Of a stretch of DNA of 7,163 bases, positions 1 through 6,018 are shown piece after piece. This DNA comes from Pseudomonadota bacterium (lineage in GTDB: Bacteria > Pseudomonadota > Alphaproteobacteria > Micavibrionales > Micavibrionaceae), in the NCBI GenBank assembly GCA_016198545.1, contig JACQIJ010000027.1, forward strand, positions 1 to 7,163, written 5' to 3'. The translations under genes were made by a program, and so were the position numbers. Each line of letters starts with the position of its first letter. The first letter of the stretch is position 1. The notes beneath the pieces are model-generated. The model had not been told where the DNA came from. It did not search any database and saw nothing but the letters and a program-made list of their open reading frames with translations.

Positions 1-268
1 CTCTTATGAATGCTGTGAAGCTTGGCCTTAAAAAAAACTCCGAGACAGGAGTCCGGGGAGCAAAAGTTTTACCGATGGGAAGAACAAGGAGGCGGTCAAA
101 CATCTTTCTTCCGCGGCCTGCCTGGAAAAGCCGTTTGAGTTCTGTCTAACAAGATTTTCGTTGGTCTTTGTATGACATTCACGTTATGTTATAGATTGTG
201 GGGGCGACATTCGTTCGCAACGGTTCAGTTATCTTGTAACTTCTAACTTCATTAATGGAAAAAACGCC
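1..268. other. Upstream intergenic region without a supported gene
   Basis: These 268 bases precede the secretin gene and carry no coding region I can support. One reading frame stays open from the window edge to a TAA at 147-149, but its 47 or so residues are strongly basic and match nothing I recognise. The part nearest the secretin gene (150-268) is AT-rich, as expected of a promoter and leader. The left part has a run of eight A beside a short 5-bp inverted repeat (ACTCC/GGAGT), which would look like a weak terminator only for minus-strand transcription, and no minus-strand gene lies close enough to use it. Confidence 0.5.
161..195 (+). promoter_or_regulatory. Possible promoter for the secretin operon
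   Basis: The AT-rich stretch contains TTGGTC at 161-166 and TATGTT at 185-190 (18-base spacing). An alternative pair is TTGTAT at 168-173 and TATAGA at 190-195 (16-base spacing). Each box matches the sigma-70 consensus only partly (three of six at -35, four of six at -10), so this is a weak call. It rests mainly on position, upstream of the first gene of a tightly packed plus-strand run and in the only AT-rich part of the region. No sigma-54 GG-N10-GC pattern was seen. Confidence 0.25.
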
Positions 269-2209
269 ATGATTTTTGGAATAGATTCTTCGCGGGGAAT
301 GGTCAGCCGGTTCGCTCTCGGTCTAGGAATTCTTGCGACAGTCGGGATTTTGGCCGGATGCGACCTTTCGCGTAACCATATGAAAGTGGACCGCGCAAAC
401 AATATGGAGTTTCAGGATTACCGTGATGCGCTTGCGCCGCGGCTTCCGGAATCGACGGAGCAGGCGGGCGCTGTGGGTGTGAATGCAGGCATACCGTCGT
501 TGCAGCCCTATGTGGCGAACCCTTCGGAGAATTTAAAACCCATGCCACTGGTTTCCGTTTCCGTGAACCAGACCGTGCCGTTGCGCGACGCGCTTTTTGA
601 GCTGGCGGATCAGGCAAATTACGATATCGAACTGGATCCGCGCATTACGGGTTCCGTTATCTTTACGGCGCGGGACAAGCCGTTTGATCTGGTCGTGGAG
701 AAGATTGCCGAGATAGCGGGGCTGCGTTACAAGTTTGAGGACGAGAGTCTGCGCGTTGAGCTCGATACGCCGTATAACAAAACCTACAAAATTGATTACC
801 TGAGCTACATACGCAAAAACAGCGGATCGATACGGAACGATGTTGCCGTCGTTTCCGGCGAAGGCACGAACACGGGCTCCCAGTTCCAGGCCGCCAGCGA
901 GAGCGAGGCGAATTTTTGGGGCGAGCTGGATGTCAATATCGCGCAGATGCTGGGCGTAGCGGAAAGCAGGGGCAGGCTTAAAACGGGCTCTGATCCGCAA
1001 ATTACTGCGGTTGCGCCGAATCCCGCGCCGGTGGAGCCGGTCGTGGCGCAGCCTGCTGAAGGCGCATCCGCCGATGGGCAATCCGCGCAGCCGGCAGTCC
1101 AGGTGCAGCCGCCGAACGCAGTGCTTCAGGTTTCATCCTTGCCGACGGATCCTTCGGCGCAAACAACAACGCCGGGAGAGGCGGAGGCGGATGCCTCAAA
1201 ATCCTCTTTTGCTCTTAACAAGCAGGCCGGGATGATATCGGTTTACGCCACAGAGCGGCAGCACAAGCTGGTCGCGGAATATCTGAAAGATTTGCGCCGC
1301 GCCGTCACCGCGCAGGTTCTAATCGAGGCAAAGGTTCTTGAGGTGTCGCTCAATGACGAGTTTTCCGCAGGCATCGACTGGGGGACGATAGCGTTTGACT
1401 TTCTCGGCGGGCAGACGGGGATTGCTTTCGACACGGCAGGAAGTATAGGCGCCCTGGGGCAGGGCACGAATGCGGCGAACAACATAGCTAACATCTCGCC
1501 GCTTTTTGACACGCCGGCCACTTCGTCGGTCAAGGCATTCTATACGGGCAATGATATTTCTGCGGCTGTTCAGGCTGTTTCCCGTTACGGGACGGTCCAT
1601 GCGCTGGCCAGTCCGCGCCTGACGGTTCTAAACAATCAGTCGGCAGTGCTTAATGTTGCCGATAACCGCGTTTATTTCGAGCTGGATATTGATGTCACAA
1701 CGACGGACAACACGATTCAGACAAACATCGACAGCGAGATCAAAAACGTTCCAGAGGGCGTTTTGATTAATGTGCAGCCTTCCATCGATCTCGATCGCAA
1801 CACGATTTCTATGGCTGTCCGGCCTACGATTACACGGATTACCGATTTCGTCGAGGACCCCTCGGTGCAGTTTGTGACGGCACAGAACAACATTCAGGGC
1901 GTGCAGTCGTTGGTCCCGGTCGTCAATATCCAGGAGATGGATTCAGTCGTGAACCTGGGTTCGGGGCAGGCCATCATTATGGGCGGTCTGATGCAGGATA
2001 GAACGCAATCAGAGCAGGTTGGCGTGCCGGTTCTTTCCGAGGTTCCTGTTTTCGGCGGACTCTTCCGCACGCAATCGGACAGGATATCCAAGACCGAGCT
2101 CGTCGTATTCCTGAAGGCAACGATTATCGACGGTACGGGAGGCGTGCATGATACGGATAAAGACCTGTACAAGTCCTTCTCCGGAGACCGGCGTCCGCTG
2201 AAGATGTAA
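269..2209 (+). CDS. mshL: Outer-membrane secretin lipoprotein, MSHA pilus MshL type
   Basis: This is a secretin, the ring-forming outer-membrane channel through which a type IV pilus or type II secretion pseudopilus passes. The 646 residues begin with a lipoprotein signal peptide ending in LAG-C31. A short N-terminal (STN/N0-type) domain spans about 92-165. A Pro/Ala/Gln-rich linker covers about 244-312, followed by a ring-building segment (about 314-380, with QVLIEAKVLEVSLN at 349-362). The C-terminal beta-barrel domain has SPRLTVLNNQSA at 448-459 and the family hallmark VPVLSEVPVFGGLFR at 586-600. The STN-linker-secretin order and the EAKVLEV block resemble MshL more than PilQ, which normally has AMIN domains, or GspD, which has several N domains; this subfamily call is from memory of the families. 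The start is uncertain: ATG at 269 has only a weak GGA upstream, while in-frame ATG at 299 gives a more compact signal peptide. The residue after the lipidated Cys is Asp, which in E. coli favours inner-membrane retention. It is the first gene of a run with the next three. Usual MSHA neighbours are not seen in the window. Confidence 0.9.
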   Translation: MIFGIDSSRGMVSRFALGLGILATVGILAGCDLSRNHMKVDRANNMEFQDYRDALAPRLPESTEQAGAVGVNAGIPSLQPYVANPSENLKPMPLVSVSVNQTVPLRDALFELADQANYDIELDPRITGSVIFTARDKPFDLVVEKIAEIAGLRYKFEDESLRVELDTPYNKTYKIDYLSYIRKNSGSIRNDVAVVSGEGTNTGSQFQAASESEANFWGELDVNIAQMLGVAESRGRLKTGSDPQITAVAPNPAPVEPVVAQPAEGASADGQSAQPAVQVQPPNAVLQVSSLPTDPSAQTTTPGEAEADASKSSFALNKQAGMISVYATERQHKLVAEYLKDLRRAVTAQVLIEAKVLEVSLNDEFSAGIDWGTIAFDFLGGQTGIAFDTAGSIGALGQGTNAANNIANISPLFDTPATSSVKAFYTGNDISAAVQAVSRYGTVHALASPRLTVLNNQSAVLNVADNRVYFELDIDVTTTDNTIQTNIDSEIKNVPEGVLINVQPSIDLDRNTISMAVRPTITRITDFVEDPSVQFVTAQNNIQGVQSLVPVVNIQEMDSVVNLGSGQAIIMGGLMQDRTQSEQVGVPVLSEVPVFGGLFRTQSDRISKTELVVFLKATIIDGTGGVHDTDKDLYKSFSGDRRPLKM

Positions 2210-2227
2210 TTCAGGGCAGGCCACCTA

Positions 2228-2995
2228 ATGACAATATCCTTGCCGCTTGTCAGGTATATTCTTAAGGCGGCCGTCAGGGACAGATTTTTATTGTCTTTGT
2301 TTCTTATGGCTGCGTTGGGAATCAGTATCGCTGTTTTTATCGGATCTTCCGCCGTCATTGAGTCCGAAAAGTTTACGCTGGTGTTTGCGGCCGCAGGATT
2401 GCATTTTTCCGGCGTTCTTGGGCTTTTGCTGTTTGCTGTTTTTTATATCCGGCGGGCTTTCGATACGCGGGATGTTGATTACATGCTTGCCCGGCCCCTG
2501 AGCCGCCATGCGTTCCTTCTGTCGCACTCGCTGGCTTTCTCAATTCTTGCATTGATAACGGCTTTTTTTGTTGCTCTTGCGGTTGCTATCGTTTCTCCAC
2601 ACCAGGATATGGCGGGGTTGACGCTCTGGGGGGTCAGTTTGGCGGCCGAGTACATTATTGTTATCAATGCGGCGTTGTTTTTTTCGATGGTGATAAGTAC
2701 CGCCGTCGGCGGGGCGATGGCGACGGCGGGCCTTTATGTCCTGGCGCGGCTTATGGGGGAAATTCTGGGTATTCTGGAGACAGGCGCGCACGAGTCCGCC
2801 TACAGGCTTATGGCCGGCGTGATGTACGGCATATCCCTTGTGATCCCACGGCTTGATCTGATGGCGCAGACGACGTGGCTGCTCTATGGGCCGGGGGACG
2901 GAATCGGGTTTTTGTTCATTTTTAGCCAATGTATCGTGTTTACGGCATTGCTGATTACTGCGGCGTTGATCGATCTGATCCGCAGGCAATTCTGA
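2228..2995 (+). CDS. ABC-2-like multi-spanning membrane permease
   Basis: The 255-residue protein is almost entirely hydrophobic, with about seven membrane segments: roughly 20-42, 50-74, 97-122, 130-155, 157-182, 195-208 and 226-251. The cytoplasmic-looking loop at 74-93, with paired Arg, an acidic stretch and LARPLSR, resembles the coupling region of ABC-2 permeases, where a 'ARP.SR' segment precedes the next helix. I therefore read it as the membrane subunit of an ABC-type exporter, though I cannot name its substrate. No ATP-binding subunit is visible in the window, so the partner must be encoded elsewhere or just outside, or the protein may not be a transporter. The gene begins 18 bases after the secretin stop with AGGGCAGG at 2213-2220 as a fair ribosome site. 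Its stop overlaps the next start (TGATG), so the two are probably translationally coupled. Placement in a pilus operon suggests a role in pilus assembly or in export linked to it. Confidence 0.65.
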   Translation: MTISLPLVRYILKAAVRDRFLLSLFLMAALGISIAVFIGSSAVIESEKFTLVFAAAGLHFSGVLGLLLFAVFYIRRAFDTRDVDYMLARPLSRHAFLLSHSLAFSILALITAFFVALAVAIVSPHQDMAGLTLWGVSLAAEYIIVINAALFFSMVISTAVGGAMATAGLYVLARLMGEILGILETGAHESAYRLMAGVMYGISLVIPRLDLMAQTTWLLYGPGDGIGFLFIFSQCIVFTALLITAALIDLIRRQF

Positions 2996-3732
2996 TGAAA
3001 TGCACTGCGCGGAACCGTCTTGTTTATCTTTTTTTTGCCGCGTCTCTCGCCGCCAATATTTTTTTCTGGATCCATTCTCATGGCCTGCGTTCGGAATGGG
3101 CGAACGTTCCGCCGGCCCCTGCGCGCGCAGGGGCTGCCATGATGGGCATAGGGGATGAGCAGTTCGCTTACCGCGCCATAGGAATTATGCTGCAAAACAT
3201 GGGCGATTACGGCGGGCGGGTGACGCCTTTGTCCGAATATGATTTCGGTGCGCTGAAGAACTGGTTTTTTCTTGAAGATTCGCTGGATTCCCACTCAAAC
3301 TACATTCCGTTCCTGGCGGCGTATTACTATGCGGGAACGCAGGATCCCGATAACCTGACGCCCGTAATAGACTATCTGGAGGAAATCGGCGCCCGGTCCG
3401 AAGGGCAGAAATGGCGTTACCTGGCGCAGGCCGTCTTTCTGGCCCGGTTCGTTCAGGGCGACCTGAATCGTGCGCTGGTTCTGGCGGAAAAACTGTCGGC
3501 GTTGTGGGAGGAGGGCCGCCCGGCATGGATGCGCCAGATGCCGAGCTTCATCATGGCGGCTCAGGGCGACCAGCGCACGGCCTATGAAATGATGATGTCC
3601 ATTCTGCAAAACGACGCGGAAAAAATGGACCCTGCGGAGGTTCGCTTTATGGCCGGTTATATTTGCGAAAGGCTCTTGACGCCAGAATCCGCGCGCGAAC
3701 ATCCGCTTTGCAAGGCTATAAACGGGCTGTAG
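2995..3732 (+). CDS. Membrane-anchored helical (TPR-like) protein of unknown function
   Basis: I do not recognise a named family. From the ATG at 2995 the product has 245 residues: a short basic N-terminus, one membrane segment at about 8-28, a Pro/Ala-rich stretch at 38-48, then a soluble and probably periplasmic helical part. Segments around 92-112, 118-133, 137-152 and 155-171 have the alternating Ala, aromatic and Leu pattern of helical-repeat (TPR-like) proteins, for example LAAYYYAG at 107-114 and GDLNRALVLAEKL at 155-167. I chose the ATG at 2995 because it shares its A with the stop of the permease gene (TGATG). The frame is open farther upstream to 2929, but that would place about 66 bases inside the permease gene. 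Coupling to the permease suggests that the two proteins act together, perhaps with this one as a periplasm-facing scaffold bound to the inner membrane. Two Cys near the C-terminus (C224, C239) could pair. The TPR assignment is inference from pattern only. Confidence 0.75.
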   Translation: MKCTARNRLVYLFFAASLAANIFFWIHSHGLRSEWANVPPAPARAGAAMMGIGDEQFAYRAIGIMLQNMGDYGGRVTPLSEYDFGALKNWFFLEDSLDSHSNYIPFLAAYYYAGTQDPDNLTPVIDYLEEIGARSEGQKWRYLAQAVFLARFVQGDLNRALVLAEKLSALWEEGRPAWMRQMPSFIMAAQGDQRTAYEMMMSILQNDAEKMDPAEVRFMAGYICERLLTPESAREHPLCKAINGL

Positions 3733-3744
3733 AATAACCATACG

Positions 3745-4818
3745 ATGTCCGGGCTTAATTTTAACATATCTGAAATCATTGCCATGATCGGGCTGGCGCA
3801 ATGCGTCTACCTGCTTGTCTACATGGCGTTCCGTTCCGGCGATTTCAGGCGGGCGGCGGTTCCTTTCTTATACTTCTTTGTTCTCGCCGCAGCGTTCCTG
3901 ATGGATTTCGGGCAGCGGTTTCTGCTGCCGCACGTTCCCTATTATGCCGAGGCGCAATGGGGCGCGTGGTTTTGCGGGCCGCCGCTGGCGGCGCTGCTGG
4001 TTTATCAGCTTCTGCACATAACCCGTGCGCCGCCCGTGCAGGCGTTCTGGGTTTTGTTTCTGATACCGGTTGCATGGTTTGCGGCGCGTTATATGGCTCT
4101 ACAGGATCAGTTATGCCTGATGCCGGATCATTGCCCGATGATGCATGAATGGCTGATCGTCATGGGGATAGGCGCGGGCGTGGTCAGCATGCTGGCAGTC
4201 TGGAGCCGCCGGGACATTGTGGCCGAACTTCATTCACAGAAAGTCGGAAAAGACCGCTACTGGCTCGTATTGACGCTTATTCTCGTCAATCTCGGTTTTC
4301 TGGCGGCGATGCTGCTGGGGCTGACGCCCGTGATGGCTGCGGCGGATGCGGAAATGACGCGCAAACTGCTGGGCATTGCTTGCGCTTATCTTGCCGGGAC
4401 CAGCCTGTTCCGCATTTATCCTCAGGCAATGTATATAATCAACCGCGCTGCGGCGCCGGCGCAGGAGTTGAGCGCAGGCGAAATGGATATTGCCAGGAAA
4501 ATCGAACACAAAATCGAAATGGAAAAGGTTTATCATGAACCCGGCTATAACCGGGCAGATCTGGCGCGGGAACTGGAAATGCCTGAATTTGCGGTCTCTA
4601 AAATCATAAACCTTCGCTTTGGCAAGACCTTTCCGCAGCTTCTCAATGAAAAACGGGTGGAGGACGCCAAACGGCTGCTGACGGAAACGGATGCCGCTAT
4701 CAAGATTGTCGCGTCCGAGGTGGGGTTTAACTCCATTGCATCCTTTAATCGTGTCTTCCGGGAACTATCCGGCCAGAGTCCCAGCCAGTACCGCGAAGGT
4801 AAAAAAGCCATAATATAG
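3745..4818 (+). CDS. Seven-transmembrane AraC-family transcriptional regulator
   Basis: The 357-residue protein joins a membrane domain to a DNA-binding domain. Seven hydrophobic helices lie at about 8-29, 37-57, 74-92, 98-118, 135-154, 172-194 and 208-226. Basic residues in the loops at 30-37, 92-98 and 155-171 place those loops in the cytoplasm, so the N-terminus is outside and the C-terminus inside. After a charged linker (about 240-265) comes an AraC domain with two helix-turn-helix units. The first is at about 270-290. The second, about 316-338, runs into the AraC signature FNSIASFNRVFRELSG (328-343) and SPSQYR (345-350). The loop at 118-134 faces the periplasm and contains Cys124, Met126, His129, Cys130, Met132, Met133 and His134, a possible metal- or redox-sensing site. 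The gene starts 12 bases after the preceding stop with no clear Shine-Dalgarno, so its translation may depend on coupling. As a membrane-bound regulator it would have to bind DNA at the membrane; the pilin gene downstream and its own operon are the obvious candidate targets, by inference. Confidence 0.85.
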   Translation: MSGLNFNISEIIAMIGLAQCVYLLVYMAFRSGDFRRAAVPFLYFFVLAAAFLMDFGQRFLLPHVPYYAEAQWGAWFCGPPLAALLVYQLLHITRAPPVQAFWVLFLIPVAWFAARYMALQDQLCLMPDHCPMMHEWLIVMGIGAGVVSMLAVWSRRDIVAELHSQKVGKDRYWLVLTLILVNLGFLAAMLLGLTPVMAAADAEMTRKLLGIACAYLAGTSLFRIYPQAMYIINRAAAPAQELSAGEMDIARKIEHKIEMEKVYHEPGYNRADLARELEMPEFAVSKIINLRFGKTFPQLLNEKRVEDAKRLLTETDAAIKIVASEVGFNSIASFNRVFRELSGQSPSQYREGKKAII

Positions 4819-4828
4819 TCATTTGCAT

Positions 4829-4959
4829 TAAGAATTGGACACATCGATAGTTGTCATCCCCGCCCTGGGCGGGGATCCGGCAAGAGAAAACAACATTTTC
4901 AATGTCAGATCGGATGCCCGCCTGAAACGGGCATGACGGGGCTGGGTGTCGAATTCTTA
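4829..4959. repeat. Composite palindromic (REP/MITE-like) intergenic element
   Basis: The element is bounded by a 14-bp inverted repeat with one mismatch: TAAGAATTGGACAC at 4829-4842 against GTGTCGAATTCTTA at 4946-4959. Inside are two GTCAT-headed hairpin units in opposite orientation, 4853-4879 and 4911-4937, matching at 20 of 27 positions when one is inverted. The left unit folds as ATCCCCGCCC (4856-4865) against GGGCGGGGAT (4867-4876); the right as ATGCCCG (4914-4920) against CGGGCAT (4928-4934). Paired hairpins of this kind are typical of repetitive extragenic palindromes and miniature inverted-repeat elements. No transposase is nearby. I cannot tell from one copy whether it is mobile, and I saw no convincing target-site duplication. 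Confidence 0.75.
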
Positions 4960-5007
4960 TTTGGAACAGCTATAACTATGGTTATCTCTGCTCATTTCAA
5001 CAATATG

Positions 5008-5040
5008 CGTACACATATTAACAGGGCGAAGCGGTGTACG
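5008..5040. promoter_or_regulatory. 7-bp dyad, possible operator upstream of the pilin gene
   Basis: CGTACAC at 5008-5014 is the exact inverse of GTGTACG at 5034-5040, with 19 bases between them. The arms are centred 26 bases apart, a little over two helical turns. The dyad lies immediately upstream of the extended -10 candidate at 5045-5053, where an activator or repressor would bind. A 7-bp dyad can occur by chance, so the call depends on position. Confidence 0.3.
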
Positions 5041-5044
5041 TGTC

Positions 5045-5053
5045 TGCTTTAAT
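5045..5053 (+). promoter_or_regulatory. Candidate extended -10 promoter for the pilin gene
   Basis: TGCTTTAAT reads as an extended -10 element, with TG one base before a hexamer matching TATAAT at five of six positions. There is no good -35 box at the usual distance; TTAACA at 5018-5023 is too far upstream (24 bases). A weak -35 is tolerable for an extended -10 promoter and would suit one that needs an activator. Transcription would start near 5060 and leave a leader of about 135 bases. Confidence 0.3.
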
Positions 5054-5117
5054 CTTTCATTAACCGCTGTCCGGCAAGCTGGTGAAAATGGGGTATTAAG
5101 GTATGCGGAAAATTGGT

Positions 5118-5161
5118 GTAAACTAATCCCGCTAGTCCTTAAGGGGATTCCCTCGGTTTAC
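5118..5161 (+). promoter_or_regulatory. Inverted repeat in the pilin leader
   Basis: GTAAAC (5118-5123) pairs with GTTTAC (5156-5161), and inside them AATCCC (5125-5130) pairs with GGGATT (5144-5149), with a one-base bulge on the left and a six-base bulge on the right. The loop end includes the palindrome CCTTAAGG (5137-5144). It ends 20 bases before the ribosome site. It could be an mRNA stem that stabilises the message or tunes translation, or a protein-binding dyad. No terminator T-run follows it. Confidence 0.4.
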
Positions 5162-5180
5162 GGTTAAATCAACAAAAGAA

Positions 5181-5188
5181 AGAAGGAG
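5181..5188 (+). promoter_or_regulatory. Strong ribosome binding site of the pilin gene
   Basis: AGAAGGAG lies seven bases before the ATG at 5196 and fixes that start. It is the best Shine-Dalgarno sequence among the plus-strand genes of the window, in line with the high expression expected of a major fibre subunit. Confidence 0.8.
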
Positions 5189-5195
5189 AACTGAA

Positions 5196-5948
5196 ATGGT
5201 TAACAAACTCTGTACGGGCCGCAGGTCAGAGGCCGGCTTTACGCTGGTCGAATTGGCAGTCGTGATGATCATCATAGGTCTGCTCATAGGTGGCGTTCTG
5301 AAGGGGCAGCAACTGATTGCCAATGCGCAGGTGGCTGCGACCGTCGCTCAAGTAAAGGGTTTTGATGCTGCGACAACGACGTTTCGCGATATGTATGCTT
5401 CTTTGCCTGGCGATATTGTCAACCCGGGTGGGCGGCTGCCCAACTGTACGGGGGCTCCTTGCAACACTGCAGGAAACGGTGATAGCCGCGTGAACGGGGA
5501 TTTCAGCAATGCTCCTGCTGGTGAAGAAATTTCTTTTTGGGCACACCTGAACTCTGCCGATCTGATTTCCGGCGTTGATCCCTCTTTGAACGCTGTATGG
5601 GGAGGTCAGTTTCCTGCAGGACGTATTGGTGGTGGCTTCCACGTAGCTTACTTTGTGGGCGGCGCTACACTGCCGAGTCCTTCCGGGCAGGTGGGTGCTA
5701 ACATACGTGCCGGACACTATCTGGCGCTTCATAACGTTCCGAACGGCGGCGTTGATGCTATAGGGTTTCTTGATGCTAACCAGGCCTTCCGCATCGACTC
5801 CAAACTGGATGACGGCGTTCCTGGTTCGGGTAGCGTTCTTGCTGCTGGCGCAGCAGCGGGTGCTAATGGATGCGCGGCAAATGCTACGACCTATAATGAA
5901 GATTTTGCTGCGGCGACGTGTAACCTCTACCTTCGCTTCCAGAACTAA
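5196..5948 (+). CDS. Type IV pilin / pseudopilin-like prepilin
   Basis: The N-terminus is a classic prepilin: a 14-residue leader containing Lys and Arg and ending in Gly14, then FTLVEL with the conserved Glu19 at mature position 5, and a hydrophobic helix to about residue 35. Prepilin peptidase should cut after Gly14 and methylate Phe15. The helix continues as an amphipathic spine (about 36-65), followed by a globular head with LPGD at 70-73 and many Gly and Asn residues. Cysteines at 84 and 89 and at 226 and 242 may form disulfides; the last pair would close a C-terminal loop like the pilin D-region. At 250 residues it is longer than most major pilins (about 150), so it could be a large major pilin, a minor pilin or a pseudopilin. 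A single gene with its own ribosome site, a likely own promoter and a strong terminator favours an abundant subunit. It lies downstream of the secretin operon on the same strand, which suggests use of the same export channel. No prepilin peptidase, assembly ATPase or platform gene is in the window. Confidence 0.9.
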   Translation: MVNKLCTGRRSEAGFTLVELAVVMIIIGLLIGGVLKGQQLIANAQVAATVAQVKGFDAATTTFRDMYASLPGDIVNPGGRLPNCTGAPCNTAGNGDSRVNGDFSNAPAGEEISFWAHLNSADLISGVDPSLNAVWGGQFPAGRIGGGFHVAYFVGGATLPSPSGQVGANIRAGHYLALHNVPNGGVDAIGFLDANQAFRIDSKLDDGVPGSGSVLAAGAAAGANGCAANATTYNEDFAAATCNLYLRFQN

Positions 5949-5971
5949 TCGCTGGAAACGATACCAAATTC

Positions 5972-6001
5972 AAAAAGGGCCTTCGTATGAAGGCCCTTTT
6001 T
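5972..6001. terminator. Bidirectional rho-independent terminator
   Basis: GGGCCTTC (5977-5984) and GAAGGCCC (5989-5996) form a perfect 8-bp stem with a 4-base GTAT loop. It is flanked by AAAAA (5972-5976) and TTTTT (5997-6001), so it works as an intrinsic terminator in both directions. It lies 23 bases after the pilin stop and also receives transcripts of the convergent slipin gene, whose stop is at 6070-6072. Confidence 0.92.
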
Positions 6002-6018
6002 CTTTTCCGCCGTTATTG

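Larger units (their letters stand above)
4819..5195. other. Intergenic region: repeat element, then pilin promoter and leader
   Basis: This 377-base gap separates the regulator gene from the pilin gene and holds no open frame that looks real. The left third is a nested inverted-repeat element (4829-4959). The right part is AT-richer and carries a 7-bp dyad, an extended -10 candidate, a leader hairpin and a strong ribosome site, each listed separately. No T-run follows the hairpins, so I see no intrinsic terminator for the secretin operon here, and read-through into the pilin gene is possible. Confidence 0.6.

Noticed and set aside
31..54. A-run and ACTCC/GGAGT inverted repeat resembling a terminator on the minus strand
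   Set aside because: The stem is only 5 bp and no minus-strand gene lies to its right to be terminated.
3..149. Open frame from the window edge to a TAA, possibly the tail of an upstream gene
   Set aside because: The translation is short, very basic, and has no recognisable motif; another frame also enters the window and stops at 31. Without the upstream sequence it cannot be told from chance.
533..1081. Minus-strand open frame inside the secretin gene
   Set aside because: It is antisense to a clearly recognised secretin, has no family motif, and is best explained as a shadow of GC-rich coding sequence.
2929..2994. Upstream extension of the unknown protein to a start at 2929
   Set aside because: It would overlap the permease gene by 67 bases; the ATG at 2995 overlaps the permease stop by one base, and starting there puts the basic segment and membrane helix at the N-terminus.
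4856..4876. GC-rich hairpin as a terminator for the secretin operon
   Set aside because: No T-run follows the stem, and the hairpin belongs to the larger inverted-repeat element.
5226..5732. Minus-strand open frame of 168 codons opposite the pilin gene
   Set aside because: The plus strand encodes an unambiguous prepilin with ribosome site and terminator; the antisense translation shows no motif or domain.
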